Assembly (NCBI RefSeq): GCF_000208745.1
Contig: NC_030855.1
Coordinates: forward strand, 3,055,348-3,119,347
Source: Theobroma cacao
Taxonomy: Eukaryota > Streptophyta > Magnoliopsida > Malvales > Malvaceae
Length of the DNA: 64,000 bases
Reading direction: 5' to 3'
In this document: piece after piece, positions 23,595 to 35,290 of the stretch
Layout: every line of letters begins with the position of its first letter
Numbering within the stretch: position 1 is the first letter of the stretch
Translations under genes and position numbers: made by a program
The notes under the pieces: model-generated
Told to the model about the DNA's origin: nothing
Database searches by the model: none
What the model saw: only the letters and a program-made list of their open reading frames with translations

Positions 23595-23613
23595 AGGGCT
23601 TTGATACTAACAT
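23595..23613 (-). promoter_or_regulatory. Gypsy primer-binding site
   Basis: Immediately inside the 5' LTR the minus strand reads ATGTTAGTATCAAAGCCCT, a decayed version of the TGGTATCAGAGC site complementary to initiator methionine tRNA, commonly used by plant retrotransposons. Confidence 0.7.
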
Positions 23614-24354
23614 TGTAGTGACCCCACCTAAACCGCTATCGGCGTCCGAGACTTCTATGAAATTTCGTCAAGTCCCGAATAAGCCTCATTTGAAATTTTT
23701 GTTAGATTCATTAAATAAACATTCATGTCTAAAAGTTAACAATATTTTTTAACATCTAGCAATTTCGTTCTAACACAACCTTAAACAGCAGAGCGATTCG
23801 AAGCGAGGTTAGGAGATGCCTTTACCTACTCTACGGTGGTCCGTTTGCACCAATGATTACACATTAGACTGATCTCTATATGTAAAAAGGGGCAATAAGA
23901 GAGGTGTGAGTCTTATAGATTCAGTGATCATCATCGACCTTGTGAGTAGGCGAGGAGGGGAAACAAACATAAAGGTGGAATGTTTATAAATCTAAGAGTA
24001 AGCGTAGAAAATACATTTCATAAAACTGAGAGATTTTGTTTTTATACCTTCTAATTCTTAAAAATAATAATTCACAAGTAAACATATATGAAAACAGGTG
24101 CATTTAAGGTACTAGAAAATCTTTTAACCCCGACATTCAGTCAACATTAAATTCAATGACAAGTGAAAAATGAAGAGTCTCAAATATAAAAAGGCGAAAT
24201 AATTGATCACCAATGAATATGTAAATTTCACTTGCCATTAAATAAAAATTTTCAAGTGTTAATGTCATGCATAGTGAAATAAAAATCCACAAGTGAGCAT
24301 TATCTTAGAGTAAGTTTAGTATAGCCCTTAGGCTTACTCTCTCAAATATCATCA

Positions 24355-24652
24355 CCTACTCGTGGGAACTGCCCATGCACCATATATAAATCAGGGCTTC
24401 AAGTCCCCCTTTACCTACTCGTGGGAACTGCTCACGCCACCATATATAAATCGAGGCTTCAGGTCCCCCTTTACCTACTCTTGAGAACTGCCCACGCCAT
24501 CATATATAAATCGAGATTTCAGGTCCCCCTTTACCTACTCGTGGGAACTGTCCATGCCACCATATATAAATCGGGGCTTCAAGTCCCCCTTTACCTACAC
24601 GTGGGAACTACCCACTCCACCTAATATAAATCGGGGCTTCAGGTCCCCCTTT
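24355..24652. repeat. 60-bp tandem repeat, five copies, in the 5' LTR
   Basis: Same unit as in the other LTR, with one unit of 59 bp. The extra two copies account for most of the LTR length difference. Confidence 0.92.
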
Positions 24653-25234
24653 TTAAATCAAATATCAATAATTGACAATTACTACTTGTGCACAAAGACC
24701 ACACTTGACCTGATGTGGTAACAGGTCCTACCCAGCATATCTCAATCACATTCAAATGACAATCATTGTAATTTAATGCATTTGCAAAACATAATAGTTT
24801 GTACACAATATAATCACAAATCAATGTTGTGCAAACTTTATCTCAAAGCATGGTATATTTACCAAATCAACATGCTAAGTGAAATAGATAATTTATCATC
24901 AAATTATATGAATAATTACAAAAGGCCATTGGCCTAAACATCACACAAACTTGCAAGGTATAATTTTGAAGTGCAAAGCCAATCAGAGGTTTATTTCCCC
25001 GTATTGAAAACCTTGTAGATATATACTTATGTATAATATAAAAAAAATTAAAATCCTTGATTTCAATCACAAACAACCTAGGGTTTTCTACCAACTCATG
25101 CTTTCCACAATTTCGTCAACCATCAAATGTAACATACATAATATATTTATCGGGATATAGTTTTAAAATTTAGCACCCACTCACCTCACAATAGCGAGAC
25201 GCTACTTCGTTATTGGTTCATGCGTATATCTAGC

Positions 25235-25712
25235 TATTCCATTTTTTCCTGTTTCTTCCTTTTTCTTTCTTGTTTTTGTTTTTTTTCCTTGCTACCGGTC
25301 TTCTTTCCTACCGACGCTTCTCTTTCTCTTTTTCCTTCTTCCTTTCTCTTCTTCTTCTTTCTCTTCCGGCACCGTCACTGCTCCCTCTCTCTTTCTTCTT
25401 CTTTTCTTTCTTTTTCCTTCGTTCTCCTTCTTTTCCTTGACGTCGTTACTCCCTCTCTCTTTCGTTTTCTTTTTCTTTACTCCCTCTCTCTTTCTTTTTC
25501 TTTCTTCTTTCTTTTTCTCTTTCTTCTTTCTTTTTCTTTCTTGTCTTTTCTCTCTTTTTCCTTCCCTTTTTGTCGGCTTGACTTTTCTTTTTTTTTTCTC
25601 TCTTCTTTTTTCCTTGCCCCTTTTTTGGTCGAGCACCCTCTTTTCTTCTTCTTTTTCTTCTTTCTTTTCTCTTCTCTTTTGTCTTTTTCGTTCTCTTTTT
25701 CTCTTCACATGC
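25235..25712. repeat. Polypyrimidine tract in the 5' LTR
   Basis: Counterpart of the tract at 18930-19380, with length differences from slippage. Long open frames here are composition artefacts, not genes. Confidence 0.9.
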
Positions 25713-25755
25713 CGGTCCCTACCTTTTCTTTAAATGAGAAAGGTGTTACAACTTG

Positions 25756-26766
25756 TAGCATCAAAATCCAACCACTAATCTTTACTTTTAATGGAATCGA
25801 CAACCATATTCAATTCTGTTAGTATTCCAGTATTCATTGTAGAAACCATGGCAACCAATTCCTTGACAACCTCTTGTAGTATGATTGCTTTTTAAGGATT
25901 TTTAAAACCAAAATTCTTTCCTACCTTTCTTGATCTGCACTCATTAATCATATGGCCTTTTTTTCCACAATGGAAACAATTTATATTTTTCTTATCTTTT
26001 TATATTAAAGGCTTGTCTTGAAACTTTCACTCTAGATGACTTGGATTTCGTAAAATTCTTTCCAAAATTATTGGAATTTTGACTCACAAGTCCATATTTG
26101 AATAAAATGGTGAAATAGTGCATCATAAGCATGTGTTTCACATTTTATTTGTCTCTGAGTCATGAATTGTTCTATTAATAAAGACTTCATAGAATGCAGA
26201 TACTTTTTTTTTGTAATTTTTCCAACATTAATGCAGTTTAGAAAGAATTGCACCTATTTGTAATGCATCAAGAACCTTAACTTCAAGGTCTTTTAGTTTT
26301 GAAACTAAAACTTGTAATTCATGTACTTGATCCATGATAGGTATATTGTCATTTATCTTAAACTCAAAATATTTTAAAGACAAAAGTTTGTCAGTATCTT
26401 GTTTTTTGTTCTTGTAAGTAGTTTCCAATGCTGCCTAAATTTCCTTTAGAGTCTTTCGATTGGAGTAGAGATCATATAGATGATCTGTCAAAGTATTTAA
26501 GATATGTCCGCGACATATCAGTTCATTTTGTTCACTTTTTTTTTTTTACCTTTTGTGTATCAAAGTCTTCATTAGTCGGTTTTGGAAGTGCAATAAGACT
26601 CGAATTCAAAACATAATAAACCTTGAAGGTTGTGAGAAAAAACACCATATTATCCCTCCAGCGGTTGAATTGGTTGCATTAAACCGATCAAGTTTGATGA
26701 ATTCTTGATTCATAAGTTGAAATCTTGAATTTGGATTAAATTGCATTGAAAAAAACTCTTAAAAAT
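25756..26766 (-). pseudogene. Copia gag remnant with CCHC zinc knuckle
   Basis: On the other side of the gypsy insertion the copia sequence resumes. A CCHC knuckle CFHCGKKGHMINEC is encoded at 25937-25978. Further upstream (26228-26428) the gag (UBN2-like) frame reads QVHELQVLVSKLKDLEVKV then LQIGAILSKLH. Stops and frameshifts are frequent. This confirms that the copia element was split between gag and integrase. Confidence 0.8.
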
Positions 26767-27148
26767 TATTAAAAAAATAGTATAAGCAAAAAGGAGAAAG
26801 GCTTGAGGCATGTTGTAACACACTATCTTTTAAAAGTTATTATCTACTATAAGTTGTATCCTACATACAATAAGCCTATTGTAAATGTTTTAAATGATAA
26901 AGTTTGGTTTGAAAGTATGGTCTTTTTATAAACACTAAAAGGTTGTGTCTAATTTGTTTCAATAGACGTGTCTTGTTAAGTTTCAAGAGATATGTCTATT
27001 GAAAATACTGAATAATTAATCAATGTGTTTTAACAATTGTGTTTGGAAACACTTCTTTATATTTAAAAGTCAAGTCTTAATATGAATAATCACTTAATTT
27101 GTATAATCATATTTGAACAAGACTTCTTATATTATAAACTATCTAACA
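26767..27148 (-). repeat. 5' LTR of the copia element
   Basis: About 382 bp, ending in CTATCTAACA on the plus strand (element start TGTTAGATAG). The inner end near 26767 is eroded compared with the partner LTR, and no clear primer-binding site follows it. Confidence 0.85.
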
Positions 27149-27285
27149 AAAAAATCAAAGGCCAACAAATGTGTCAACTGTCAAAAGTAAGATAACCATC
27201 ACCTATGGAAAAGTCATCATATCCTCTAGAACAGTAGTGTTAGAGTTATTAACTTCAGCTTCATCAGTGATCATTAGGGGCTTAC
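27149..27285 (-). other. LINE-2 fragment between copia and solo LTR
   Basis: Short remnant joining the RNase H end (30390 onwards, across the LTR insertion) to the 3' UTR at 13300-13541 (across the copia insertion). It has no independent coding signal; assignment is by continuity. Confidence 0.5.
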
Positions 27286-30200
27286 TGTCACGACCCGAAA
27301 CCTCCCTCAATCCCATGACAATCGTCGCGACGTCCCGATTGACACTCATTATCCGGAATGCCAACCGGAACCCCGCAAGGCTTACATATCAGTTTCTTTC
27401 CTTTCCTGTGAGCAATCATTGTTAAATATCGAGTTTTTAGAGAATATATACTATTTTAGATAAAAAACAATCAAAATAAAATTTTTGCCACACAAGGGTA
27501 TTTTGGTAATTTTTTTCTCAAAAATTTCGAAACTGGCTAAAACGTAATATACAAGTACAAAACACATAATTCATATTCAAAATGAGTTTAAAAGTCTAAA
27601 ATCTTCATTTAAAACGAAATTACGGTTATTTGAATATAATAAGAAAATAAAAGAAATATTAAGGAAAATATTCTATTTTCTTATAAAACAATATTTATAG
27701 AGTTATACGTGAATAATTTTTATAGCGTAAAAGCTAAATAAATTTATACATACTGAAATACAGTAAGCCAAAATATTTAATTTAATTTACAATAACAAGA
27801 GGGCCCCCGAATAAACAAAAGTAAAGAGGACTGTGAACCTACGGTTTGGAAAATGCAGATCCAATGGTAGTCCTCGATGAGATCAGCTATCTACAGTCTA
27901 TACTGAACCTGAAATGGGTGGAAAGGAGTTGGGTGAGATTTTGCAATCCCAATGAGTAAACAGACATTATCATAAATATCTAAAGGCGAGTAAAATGGAG
28001 GCAAGTTTAAACAACAAATTTCAACCCATTTCATAATGTTTTCAATTTATTTCTTAAACCATAAAATATTTGTAATTTACCAAAACAGTTGTTAAGGCTT
28101 ATGTCTTTTATTAAAACAAGGCTCAAGCCAAAACTAATCCTCGGGGATACCTTGGCCGAGGCATCTAACCGAGTCCGCCAAGGGTGTTAAAATATTCACA
28201 CGTGAAACACATTTTTATTTTTAAAACCAGCCGTTCCTTGGCGTTGGCCGAGTTACACATTCACGTGGGGGTTCGACGTGAAGTGAGCTCTAATACTACC
28301 CCGGGAGTTACCCTCCTCGCCTCTACAACCGGAGTAACTATATAACTGGGTTTACCGTGCCCCTCTAATAGGCAGTCCACGGAAACCCGTCACTGCAGTG
28401 ACTAACCCACCAATTTTAATAAAATTTCGACAGTATAACGTGGCTTTTATTTATTTATCCAGCCTGCATAGTAAAACCAACTTACATAAATTTCCCAATG
28501 CATTCACAAAATATAGCCACATATACTCATTTCTCATAAGCCATTCCTAGGAAAATATATATTTTTCAAGTCAATTTGCAGCCTCCAATTACTCAATTTC
28601 ATAATCAATACAATATATTTTTATTTGTCACATTTATTCCTAAAACATCAAAAATCCCGTTTTAATCTCGTTCTCATTTCATAAAATACATAAAGGGCAT
28701 TTAAAATAAACTCTAGATAATTTACAATAATAATAAGTTTACTCACCGTTTGTACAAACTAAAAGCTTTCTAAGCGCCCCGATCACTACTCGTCGGGTAC
28801 GACTTCTTTGCCTTTTCCGGAAGGCTCTCCTCCTAGACACATTACAAAAATTTACACAATTCATCACATTGATGCTAAATCACTATATAATTAACTTAAA
28901 TCCTATACTAATGCATGGTATGAAATGCAATAGCCTAAAACGGCTTAAACGCGGTATTAACCTATTTTTGGCACTTTGCCCGATAAATTGCTAACGCGCT
29001 CCATTTTAGCTCTAAATCATCCCATTCTCTCTCCAACATTTCTAACCATTAAATATCAGCCAATAACCTTCTAAAAACAACAAAATCAGCTCACTCCCTT
29101 CCTTGGAAAATTCGGCCAAAAATGGGACATTAACTCGGTTAATTTTCTACTTTGTTTTTCTATCACGTTTAATCGTTTTTCATCATTTTCTCTTCATTTC
29201 CCTTAGAATAAAATCAATTCATCATCATTGTACAGCATTGAGCATCCAGCCAAGAGTGGGTATTGTGAAAATTTAATGATTTCTTGCCCAATTTAATTTC
29301 TAAACACATTTAACTAACTAAAACTATCAATTTAACTAAAAATCAAAACCTAAAAATTTCAATTTCTCTCCCCTAGAATTTCGTCCAGCCCTTGATATCA
29401 CTTTTTGATCTCTCTCCTCAAGCATGCTAAATGGAAATAAAGGCATAGGAAAGGTAGAAATCAAGCTAAAATCGAAAAATCTTACCGTTAGACGCGTAAA
29501 CGGTCGAAAACCGCGAATTTCCCTTTGAATTTTCTTGTTTCTCTTTGGTTTTTCTTTTTTTCTTCCTTTCCTCTCTATTTCCTCTCTTGTTCTTCCTTAT
29601 GGCCGGCCAGCACTTAAAATTTGGGTTTAAATGGGCTGACTTTTCATTAAAATAATATTATATCATTAAAAAATGCCACATGTCACTTTCCCATTGGCCC
29701 ATTTTTAAAATTTCATCCATTTGTTTCCAAATTTTCACCATACACTTGTCTCATATATTCATAGCTTAGATAAAATTCTCAGACTCATCCAAAGTCTCGG
29801 TGGAGTAATTTTTGAAATTTACACTTTTGCCCCCGTAAAAGTCAAAAATTACATTTTTGCCCCAAAAATTGCAAAATTGCCCATAGACATATTTTTCCAT
29901 CCCTTATACTCATACAATTCCCCAATTTGTCAAATTTGATCTAAATTCTCTCAGAATCTCAAATTTTGTCCGTGAGTTGTAAAATTACGATTTTGCCCCT
30001 ACACTCCAAAAATCACCAGAACTAAACTTTTCACTTCCTATCATTAAATTCTACTCCAAATAGTTAATCTTGGTCAAAAAATTCACTCCATGATCAAATT
30101 ATTATCCTAGGTGGCAAAAATGAGGATTTTGCCCTTGAATATCAAATTTCTAATTTTACCCCAAATGAACTCTCGAACTCAGAACAATCATATTTAGTCA

Positions 30201-30389
30201 TTCCTGGACTATAAAATATTAAATTTCAACCTACAATTCCTATTTGAACTAGTTCGAGGTTAAATCAATTCAAGTGTACCGTTAGGTACGATATCGGGTT
30301 TCGCCTTTTCTTAGGTGCTTTCCTAGCATAATAATATGTTACTCAATGCATGTATGTCATGACATGTATTTATAGGGTCAGGTTTTACA
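27286..30389 (-). mobile_element. Solo LTR A (3.1 kb) of a gypsy-like family
   Basis: Starts TGTCACGACCCGAAACC and ends GGTCAGGTTTTACA on the plus strand, with a perfect CTTAC duplication on both sides (27281-27285, 30390-30394). In its own sense (minus strand) it runs TGTAAAACCTGACCC to GGGTCGTGACA. No pol sequence is inside. It shares body motifs with LTR-type copies at 31573-34893, 58006-60916 and 62508-64000, for example the segment around 28330-28390 (GGGGCACGGTAAAC in the sense strand) and GGCCGGCC near 29600. It sits within LINE-2. Confidence 0.88.
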
Positions 30390-30394
30390 CTTAC

Positions 30395-30840
30395 TAACAG
30401 TCCAAAGTAAGTCATGAGCTCTAAACTTTCCTTCCCTAGCATGGGCATTGGCCTCTTCATTAGTTGAGCGTGGAATGTGATTAATAACCCAATGAAATAA
30501 TCTACCCAACAATTTATGGATTTTGATAATAAGACTTCTCATGCGCCAAGGAACTTAAGAGGGTTGGTTGACCCATTTCACTACATTACACAAGTCACTC
30601 TCAAAGATAAGGGGACAATTGTGTCACCATTTAGAAACAACATTGATCAGAATGGCTTCCTTGATGGTGAGAAGTTTAGCCATATTATAGTCCAAAATGC
30701 CAATAGCCTTAAAGAAGAGAACAAGTGTGTCTCTGTTTTCATTTTTAAGCAAACCTCTAATTCTTGAATCTCCAGGGCACCCATGAGAAGAACTTTTCAT
30801 ATTAAACTTAAGCCGCCCCTATTATGGTTTCTCTTAGTCA
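30395..30840 (-). pseudogene. LINE-2 RNase H domain
   Basis: On the minus strand a stop-interrupted frame reads AKLLTIKEAILINVVSKW, then CPLIFESDLCNVVKWVNQPS and finally VINHIPRSTNEEANAHAREG. These are the Glu helix, the E-S-D motif and the conserved C-terminal segment of plant LINE RNase H (A-D-x-L-A-K-x-G in family terms). Two or more stops inactivate it. The C-terminal end lies next to solo LTR A. Confidence 0.8.
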
Positions 30841-30989
30841 ATGTTTTTTAAGGCTTCTGACACTTTTTTGGAACAACACCCTCATTTGGAAATCTTGCAA
30901 GATTATGAATAGAGAGATTAAAGTCTGGCCATTTTGCATTCAACCACCATACAACTCTGACCTTGATTAACTCAAAAATCTATTTGTCG

Positions 30990-31572
30990 TTCCATTCTTT
31001 TCCTTTAAAGACAACCTCATTCTTCTCGATCCAAATAGCCCATATAATGGCATACCATGCCATTGTCCAAATCAATTCATTACACAAGAAAGAGGCAAAA
31101 TGAAACCAAGAGAGGAAACAAATCATTCGATCTCGATAAAGCACCCAACAGACACCCTAAAAAGCTGCCCACTACTACCATAACGTCCAAGTATAATCAC
31201 AAGCAAAGAAAATATGGCCAATGGTTTCAGCTTCCATTTTGCATGAAAGGCAAGTTATTGATTGTTCATTGAGAATGCCCTTTCCAACTAGGATATCTTT
31301 GACAGGAAACCCTCCATTAACAAGTTGCCAATAGAAAACATTAACTTTATACAGGGCAAGTCCGACCCAGATAAATTTCCAAAAATTAACACTAATGGTA
31401 TTAGAACATAACACATGTGTGCAGAAAAATCCAGAGGAATACTTACCACTGGGACTACGTTTCCAAATTAGCATATCATCAAAGTTTCTACCAATGACTT
31501 AGCTCTCTAAAGTGGCATTAAAACTATCTCATTGCTCCCTTTCCCAACCCAATATACTTCTTCTTAGCTAAA
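30990..31572 (-). pseudogene. LINE-2 zinc-binding (zf-RVT) domain
   Basis: The open piece 31175-31474 reads IWKRSPSGKYSSGFFCTHV, then FWKFIWVGLALYKVNVFYW and LVGKGILN, then CLSCKMEAETIGHIFFAC. This is the full C-x2-C ... H ... C zinc pattern. Downstream sequence to 30990 still resembles the linker to RNase H. The LTR insertion B begins at 31573, immediately upstream in element sense. Confidence 0.85.
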
Positions 31573-34500
31573 TGAAATACCCCATACTTTGATATGGTGA
31601 TAAATAAAGTTGATCGAATGCAAATTAAGGTTAATTAAAATATTTAAAAGTGATAAAAGACGAAAGGAGTAGTTTAGGATAAAATATTTCGCAAGTGAGA
31701 AAATAACAATAAAATAATAATAATTTTATCGAAGGAGAATTTGTAAGATAAAAGGCAATTTGGAAGTCAAGTGAGGCATAATAAGGCATTTTGGGTACCA
31801 AGGAGACAAGATAAAATTTTTAGAATAAAATAATATTTTATTAATGAAATAATATTAAAATATTAATATTTAGCCGGATATCGAAATCAGTCATGAAGAA
31901 GGATCATATGGTTGATCCAAGTGGGGGAGAAGATGACAAGCCTGACTCTATAAAAATATTTGTTATGACATACATGTGGTGGATAGCATGTTTGCATGCT
32001 AGGAGAGTCCCAAAAAAATTTACAAAAGTCGGTATTGTACCTAGAGGTATAACAAAGTTGATTTAAGTCTTGAACTAGATCAAATAGAGAATTTACGATA
32101 AAATTAAGAATTTTAAAGTCCTAGAATGGTTTAATATAGTGATTCGGAGTTTGAGGATCAATTTGGAGTCAAACCGAAATTTTCGCTATCTAGGGGCAAA
32201 ATGGTCATTTACCACCTGAAGACAAAATGGGTAATTTTTAGAAAAGATTTTTTGGCCCCATTTGACTTATTGGAGTATAATTTGACTTATTGGAGTAAGA
32301 TTTGAGGTTTAGAAGTGAAAAATTTTAATTTCGGTATAATTTGGAGTAAAAGGGTAAAATGGTAATTTTGCCACCCCAGGGGCAAAATTATAATTTTCCA
32401 CCACCAGGACATTTTTCCAGCACATGGTCTTCCTTTATCCTCATTTTGACCATTGACTAATTGTGTGGTGGAGATAAAAAATATTAAAATTTTAAAATTT
32501 TAAAAATGGACCAATAAGAAAATGCCATGTGTCATACCTTTATTATTTTATTATTTCTTTATAAAATGGCATAAAATCAGCCCATTTTCTTCATATGGCC
32601 GGCCAAGCAAGGAAGAGAGAGAAAGAGAGGAAGAACAAAGGGAAACACAAGAAAACCTAGGTGAAAATCCAAAGAAAAAGTGAAAAAATCAAGGAAACAA
32701 GCTAGGTAAGTTAGAATTTCTTTAGTTCTCCTTGATACTAGCTTACCCATGCTTTTGTTCTTGATTTTCATGGTTGAATATTGAGTTATTATGATGAATT
32801 CAATTCTGAAAAATGGGTTAGGAGAGAGAAAATTGTTAGATTAATTTAATTTTAAGTTATGTTAGTGTTTTAAGTTAGTTTAGCATATTTAGGAATAAAA
32901 CAAGAAGAAAAGAATTTATTTTCCTCCATTTCCATTATTGGCTGAATTTTCTAGGGAAATATTGGCTGATAATCTTGATGTATATTTGAGAAATTATAAT
33001 GAATAATGATGAATTATGAGCCTAGAAAAATAATGGAAATTTTCGGAGTAAAAATACGAATTTTTACCCACTAAGGGTATTTTCGTAATTTGCTATCGGG
33101 ACTGATAAATTGAATCTCATTCACAATCACTAAGGTAATTTAAGTATAATTGAAGTGTAGAAAGTGAGAAGAATTGATTTGGAGTTAAATTGGAGATAAT
33201 AGGTCGAATTAGGTCAGCACCGCATTTAAACGGTTGTCTGATAAGTTGATATCATATCATGTATATATACCGAGCCTGAATTGATTTTATAATGATCAAG
33301 CATTGATGTGATGAATTATGTATTGTACATTGTGGATAGGTGGTGAGCAAAGTACACTAGTAAAAGTACAGAAATTGTGCTTTGAGACTGGGATTAGGAG
33401 TATATTGACTCCTAAAACTGTGAGTGAACTTATTATCGTCTTAATTATTTAGAGTAGTTTTATAAAATTGTGTGATTTTATGGAAAATGAGTTTAAATGG
33501 TAAATTGCTATGTTTTAAGAGAAATTATGATTTTATAAATTTGCTGAAAAATTGAATACTGGTTTTGAAATAGAGTAATTGGAGACTGCCTGCTTGTGTT
33601 GCAAATTTATGGTTTTGAATTGAATGGATTATGACAATAAATGAGCACGAATGGCTAAACTAATTTTAGTGTTATAATTATTTATACTGTGTATTCAACC
33701 TTGAGAGGCTAGGTTGCGATAAATTGCCATGTCATGCTAGAATGAATTTTATTGATTGATGAAGTATATATTAATTATTCACTGCAGAGGGGGTTCCGTG
33801 GACCAGCCTATTAGAGGGGCACGGTAAACTCCATTATATTCTTACCTCAAATGGAGAGGCACGTAGGGTATCTCTTGGGGTAAAGCTTAGGGTTCACTTC
33901 ATCCCAAACCACCACGTGAAGGGGAACTCAGCCAACGTCAAGGAACGGCTGTATTTTTCTCAAACTAAAAATATATTTTAAATGTATACAAAAATTTTAA
34001 CAACCTTGGCGGACTCGGTTGGATGCCCTGCGCTAGGTATCACCGAGTATGAGTTTTGGCACGAGCCCAAATTTTAAGGAATTCATAAGCCAAGTTGATT
34101 ACTCGATTTTTATGGATTGATTTTATTTGGTTGAAATGAGTTGAAAGGTAATGAAATTACAGTATGATGATTTATTTTAATTGTCTCCATTTACTCGACT
34201 TTAGATAGTTTAGATGGTATCTGTTTACTCACTGAGATTTTATAATCTCACCACCCTCATTTCCTAACATTTCAGGCTCATGGAATTCCATAATTAGCTG
34301 ACTTTGACAAGGGCTTTCATTTGGACTCAAATCGGTAAAAGCTGTAGGTTTCCAGCTTTCGATGCATTTCGGTTAGAGGTGGGCCCACATGTCACTGTAA
34401 AAGAAATTTTATGCTTTGGTTATTTGCTTTATAGTATATATGAATATAATTAACTTTTACGCTATAAGAATTATGTATCGATAGTTTTATAAAAATTATT

Positions 34501-34893
34501 TTAAAAGAAAATAGTTTATTTTATTGAATATTTTTATTATATCCAAATGGTCAAATTTTCACTTCAAATGAACGTTTTACATACTTAATTTGTTTTTAAA
34601 TCATTAAATATATATATTTTCGGCTTACCTACTACATTTTTAACAAGTTTTGAGGTTTTTGACAAAAATGACGAAAATACCCCTGTGAGAAAAAAAAACA
34701 ATATGTTATGTTATGATTTGGAAATGATTTGTAATCCTTCGTATTTTGATATTTGATAGCTATTGCTCACCGGGGAAGTGCGAAAGCTGATACGAGAGCC
34801 TTGTGAGTTTCGATCGATATTCGGGGTGAAGAATGTTTGTCGAGGCTTCGCGGTGGTTGTCATGGGCTCGATGGGGAGTTCCGGGTCGTGACA
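31573..34893 (+). mobile_element. LTR-type insertion B (3.3 kb), probable solo LTR
   Basis: Bounded by TGAAATACCCC and GGGTCGTGACA with a perfect CTAAA duplication (31568-31572, 34894-34898), inserted in LINE-2. From 31934 (TGACAAGCCTGAC) to the end it matches the LTRs of copies A and C. The first 361 bases are not shared with A, and they end in a purine-rich GTGGGGGAGAAG. So B may be an LTR with a longer 5' end or an element reduced to a piece of internal DNA plus one LTR. A TATA-like ATAAAAT at 32571-32577 precedes ATGGCCGGCC. Confidence 0.82.
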
Positions 34894-35290
34894 CTAAACC
34901 TTCCAATGCCACTCATTTTCCACCCATTCTTCATAGTCTTCTATGCTGTCATCTTTTTTGCCGATAAGGCATAGATTTTAGGGAGGGTAAATTTGGGGAT
35001 CAATGCATTCACCCATTCATCATCCATAAATTGAATTCTACTTCCATTAACCAATGAGAGGCCCATCTTATCAATTACTATAGCACTAAACTCACAATCA
35101 CCGACAAGAGGCTTAAAAATGTTTTTCCACATGCTGGACATCTTATTGGGATTGTTTAGACTCGAGACTAGACTTTTATTGTCTTGGTTGGCCTTGTGAT
35201 CAAGTACACACCTCCATAAGCTCTTCAGCGTATTACTAAATTGCCATAACCATTTGTTGAGAAGAGCTATATTTTTGGGCCTATATCAAT
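34894..35290 (-). pseudogene. LINE-2 linker between RT and zinc-binding domain
   Basis: The open piece 34941-35141 reads MSSMWKNIFKPLVGDCEF then LVNGSRIQFMDDEWV and LPKIYALSAKK. This is the G-x-R-I-x-F-W-D-D-x-W ... P-x-L-Y-A-L-S segment that follows RT in plant LINEs, with W replaced by M. It directly abuts the CTAAA duplication left by insertion B. Confidence 0.8.

Larger units (their letters stand above)
17424..25750 (-). mobile_element. Complete-looking Ty3-gypsy (chromovirus-like) element, non-autonomous
   Basis: 8327 bp with two 2-kb LTRs beginning TGTAG(C/T)GACCCCAC and ending GGTGTTACA, bounded by a perfect 5-bp duplication ACTTG (17419-17423 and 25751-25755). The minus-strand internal order is gag, protease, RT, RNase H, then an integrase C-terminal/chromodomain-type tail. 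The HVSMLRKYV and LVKVLW motifs of the tail are those of plant chromoviruses; the Tekay/Del lineage is the best guess. The integrase core is deleted and several ORFs carry stops. It inserted into the copia element. Confidence 0.93.
23614..25750 (-). repeat. 5' LTR of the gypsy element
   Basis: 2137 bp, about 130 bp longer than its partner, mainly because it has five rather than three copies of the 60-bp repeat. The LTR is the element's promoter region, driving minus-strand transcription towards gag. Confidence 0.95.
13542..27148 (-). mobile_element. Ty1-copia LTR retrotransposon, interrupted by a Ty3-gypsy element
   Basis: Two related LTRs (13542-13939 and about 26767-27148) bound gag, integrase, RT and RNase H remnants, all on the minus strand in copia order (integrase before RT). 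LTR ends are TGTTAGA and TCTAACA, an inverted pair. The flanks CAAAA (13537-13541) and AAAAA (27149-27153) are a probable 5-bp duplication with one change. The element's own length is about 5.3 kb once the 8.3-kb gypsy element at 17424-25750 is removed. The LTRs are clearly diverged and the ORFs are broken, so this is an older insertion than the gypsy inside it. Confidence 0.88.

Noticed and set aside
24355..24652. Regularly spaced repeats resembling a CRISPR array
   Set aside because: Direct 60-bp tandem units with no unique spacers, inside an LTR of a plant retrotransposon.
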